The position numbers and the translations under genes were made by a program. A DNA stretch of 64,000 bases from Boseongicola sp. (GTDB taxonomy: Bacteria > Pseudomonadota > Alphaproteobacteria > Rhodobacterales > Rhodobacteraceae): the NCBI GenBank assembly GCA_014075275.1, contig CP046179.1:2861932-2925931 (forward strand). The letters run 5' to 3'. The notes under the pieces were generated by a model, which was not told where the DNA came from, ran no database searches, and saw nothing but the letters and a program-made list of their open reading frames with translations. Positions 63,836 through 64,000 of this stretch are shown piece after piece. Position 1 is the first letter of the stretch. Every line of letters starts with the position of its first letter.

Positions 63836-64000
63836 GACCAAACTTCGCCCCAACATGTTCCAAGATAGTTTGGACATCTCTTCTAGCCACCTCAAGAGAA
63901 GATGTGTCGACTAGATAGTCTGCTCGCCGCCTCTTCTCAGAGTCCAGCATCTGTTTGCTTAGAATTATTTCAAGTTTGGCTTCCGTCATGCCAGGACGGC
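63828..64000 (-). CDS. coaE: Dephospho-CoA kinase, C-terminal part (gene continues beyond window)
   Basis: Minus-strand reading gives RPGMTEAKLEIILSKQMLDS, then EKRRRADYLVDTSSLEVARR and DVQTILEHVGAKFGHA before a stop. The EKRRRADYxxDTS motif is the characteristic C-terminal lid region of CoaE, which phosphorylates dephospho-CoA in the last step of CoA synthesis. The N-terminal P-loop lies outside the window. Confidence 0.9.
   Translation of the reverse strand, partial: RPGMTEAKLEIILSKQMLDSEKRRRADYLVDTSSLEVARRDVQTILEHVGAKFGHA

Noticed and set aside
1..64000. CRISPR arrays, rRNA genes, prophage structural genes or defence islands
   Set aside because: None seen: no regularly spaced direct repeats with unique spacers, no rRNA sequence, no capsid, terminase or restriction genes recognised. 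The EVE protein sits in a housekeeping operon, not a defence context.

Overview
The window is chromosomal DNA of an alphaproteobacterium, most likely a Rhodobacterales (Roseobacter-group) member. The evidence is the petABC cytochrome bc1 operon, a RegB-SenC-RegA redox regulon, the hemY/coiled-coil protein/hemD block next to tsaD-gpsA, addAB downstream of tsaE-amgK-murU, and the coaE-dnaQ-secB-fxsA-timA-mltA-smr neighbourhood.

Layout. 1-5.4 kb: a DUF3833 protein, an SDR, and a gamma-glutamylation-type amine catabolism set (GATase-puuA-puuB, with puuB frameshifted), then a GNAT acetyltransferase. 5.4-8.2 kb: petABC on the minus strand. 8.4-12.2 kb: a GST gene with an in-frame stop, mtaB, dapF, a ClpP-fold lipoprotein and tRNA-Lys(UUU). 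12.2-24.5 kb: an accessory catabolic region. It begins after an IS30 remnant and holds an NHL propeller protein, a kinase/dioxygenase/aldolase operon, a second aldolase, a DctPQM TRAP transporter, a GntR regulator with a near-perfect operator, a QuiC-type 3-dehydroshikimate dehydratase and a Gfo/Idh/MocA dehydrogenase. 24.8-31.3 kb: a scarred zone with two inverted copies of one IS3-family element, one of them truncated and fused to an inverted tail of a second IS3-family element. They bracket a HAD phosphatase, a globin-like protein and a metallo-hydrolase with an in-frame stop. A serine-recombinase remnant then abuts tRNA-Thr(CGU).

31.5-64 kb is mostly housekeeping: heme and t6A genes, gpsA, an EVE protein, ahcY with a structured leader, the RegBA/SenC locus, tsaE-amgK-murU-addB-addA-trxA-hslV-hslU, and the cell-envelope/secretion/replication block. 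The main break is hslU, whose C-terminal quarter is replaced by an intact IS3-family element; an unrelated nuclease fragment lies on the other side.

Themes. t6A/ms2t6A tRNA modification (tsaD, tsaE, mtaB) sits in the same window as two tRNAs of the kind it modifies. Redox control (RegBA) sits with a typical target, bc1. There are several fresh-looking gene disruptions, and two families of short non-coding repeats (11-bp phased ACCGAC arrays and a paired-hairpin repeat) are not explained by annotated features. No CRISPR array, rRNA operon or intact prophage was seen. No computation or database search was run; family calls rest on motif recognition.
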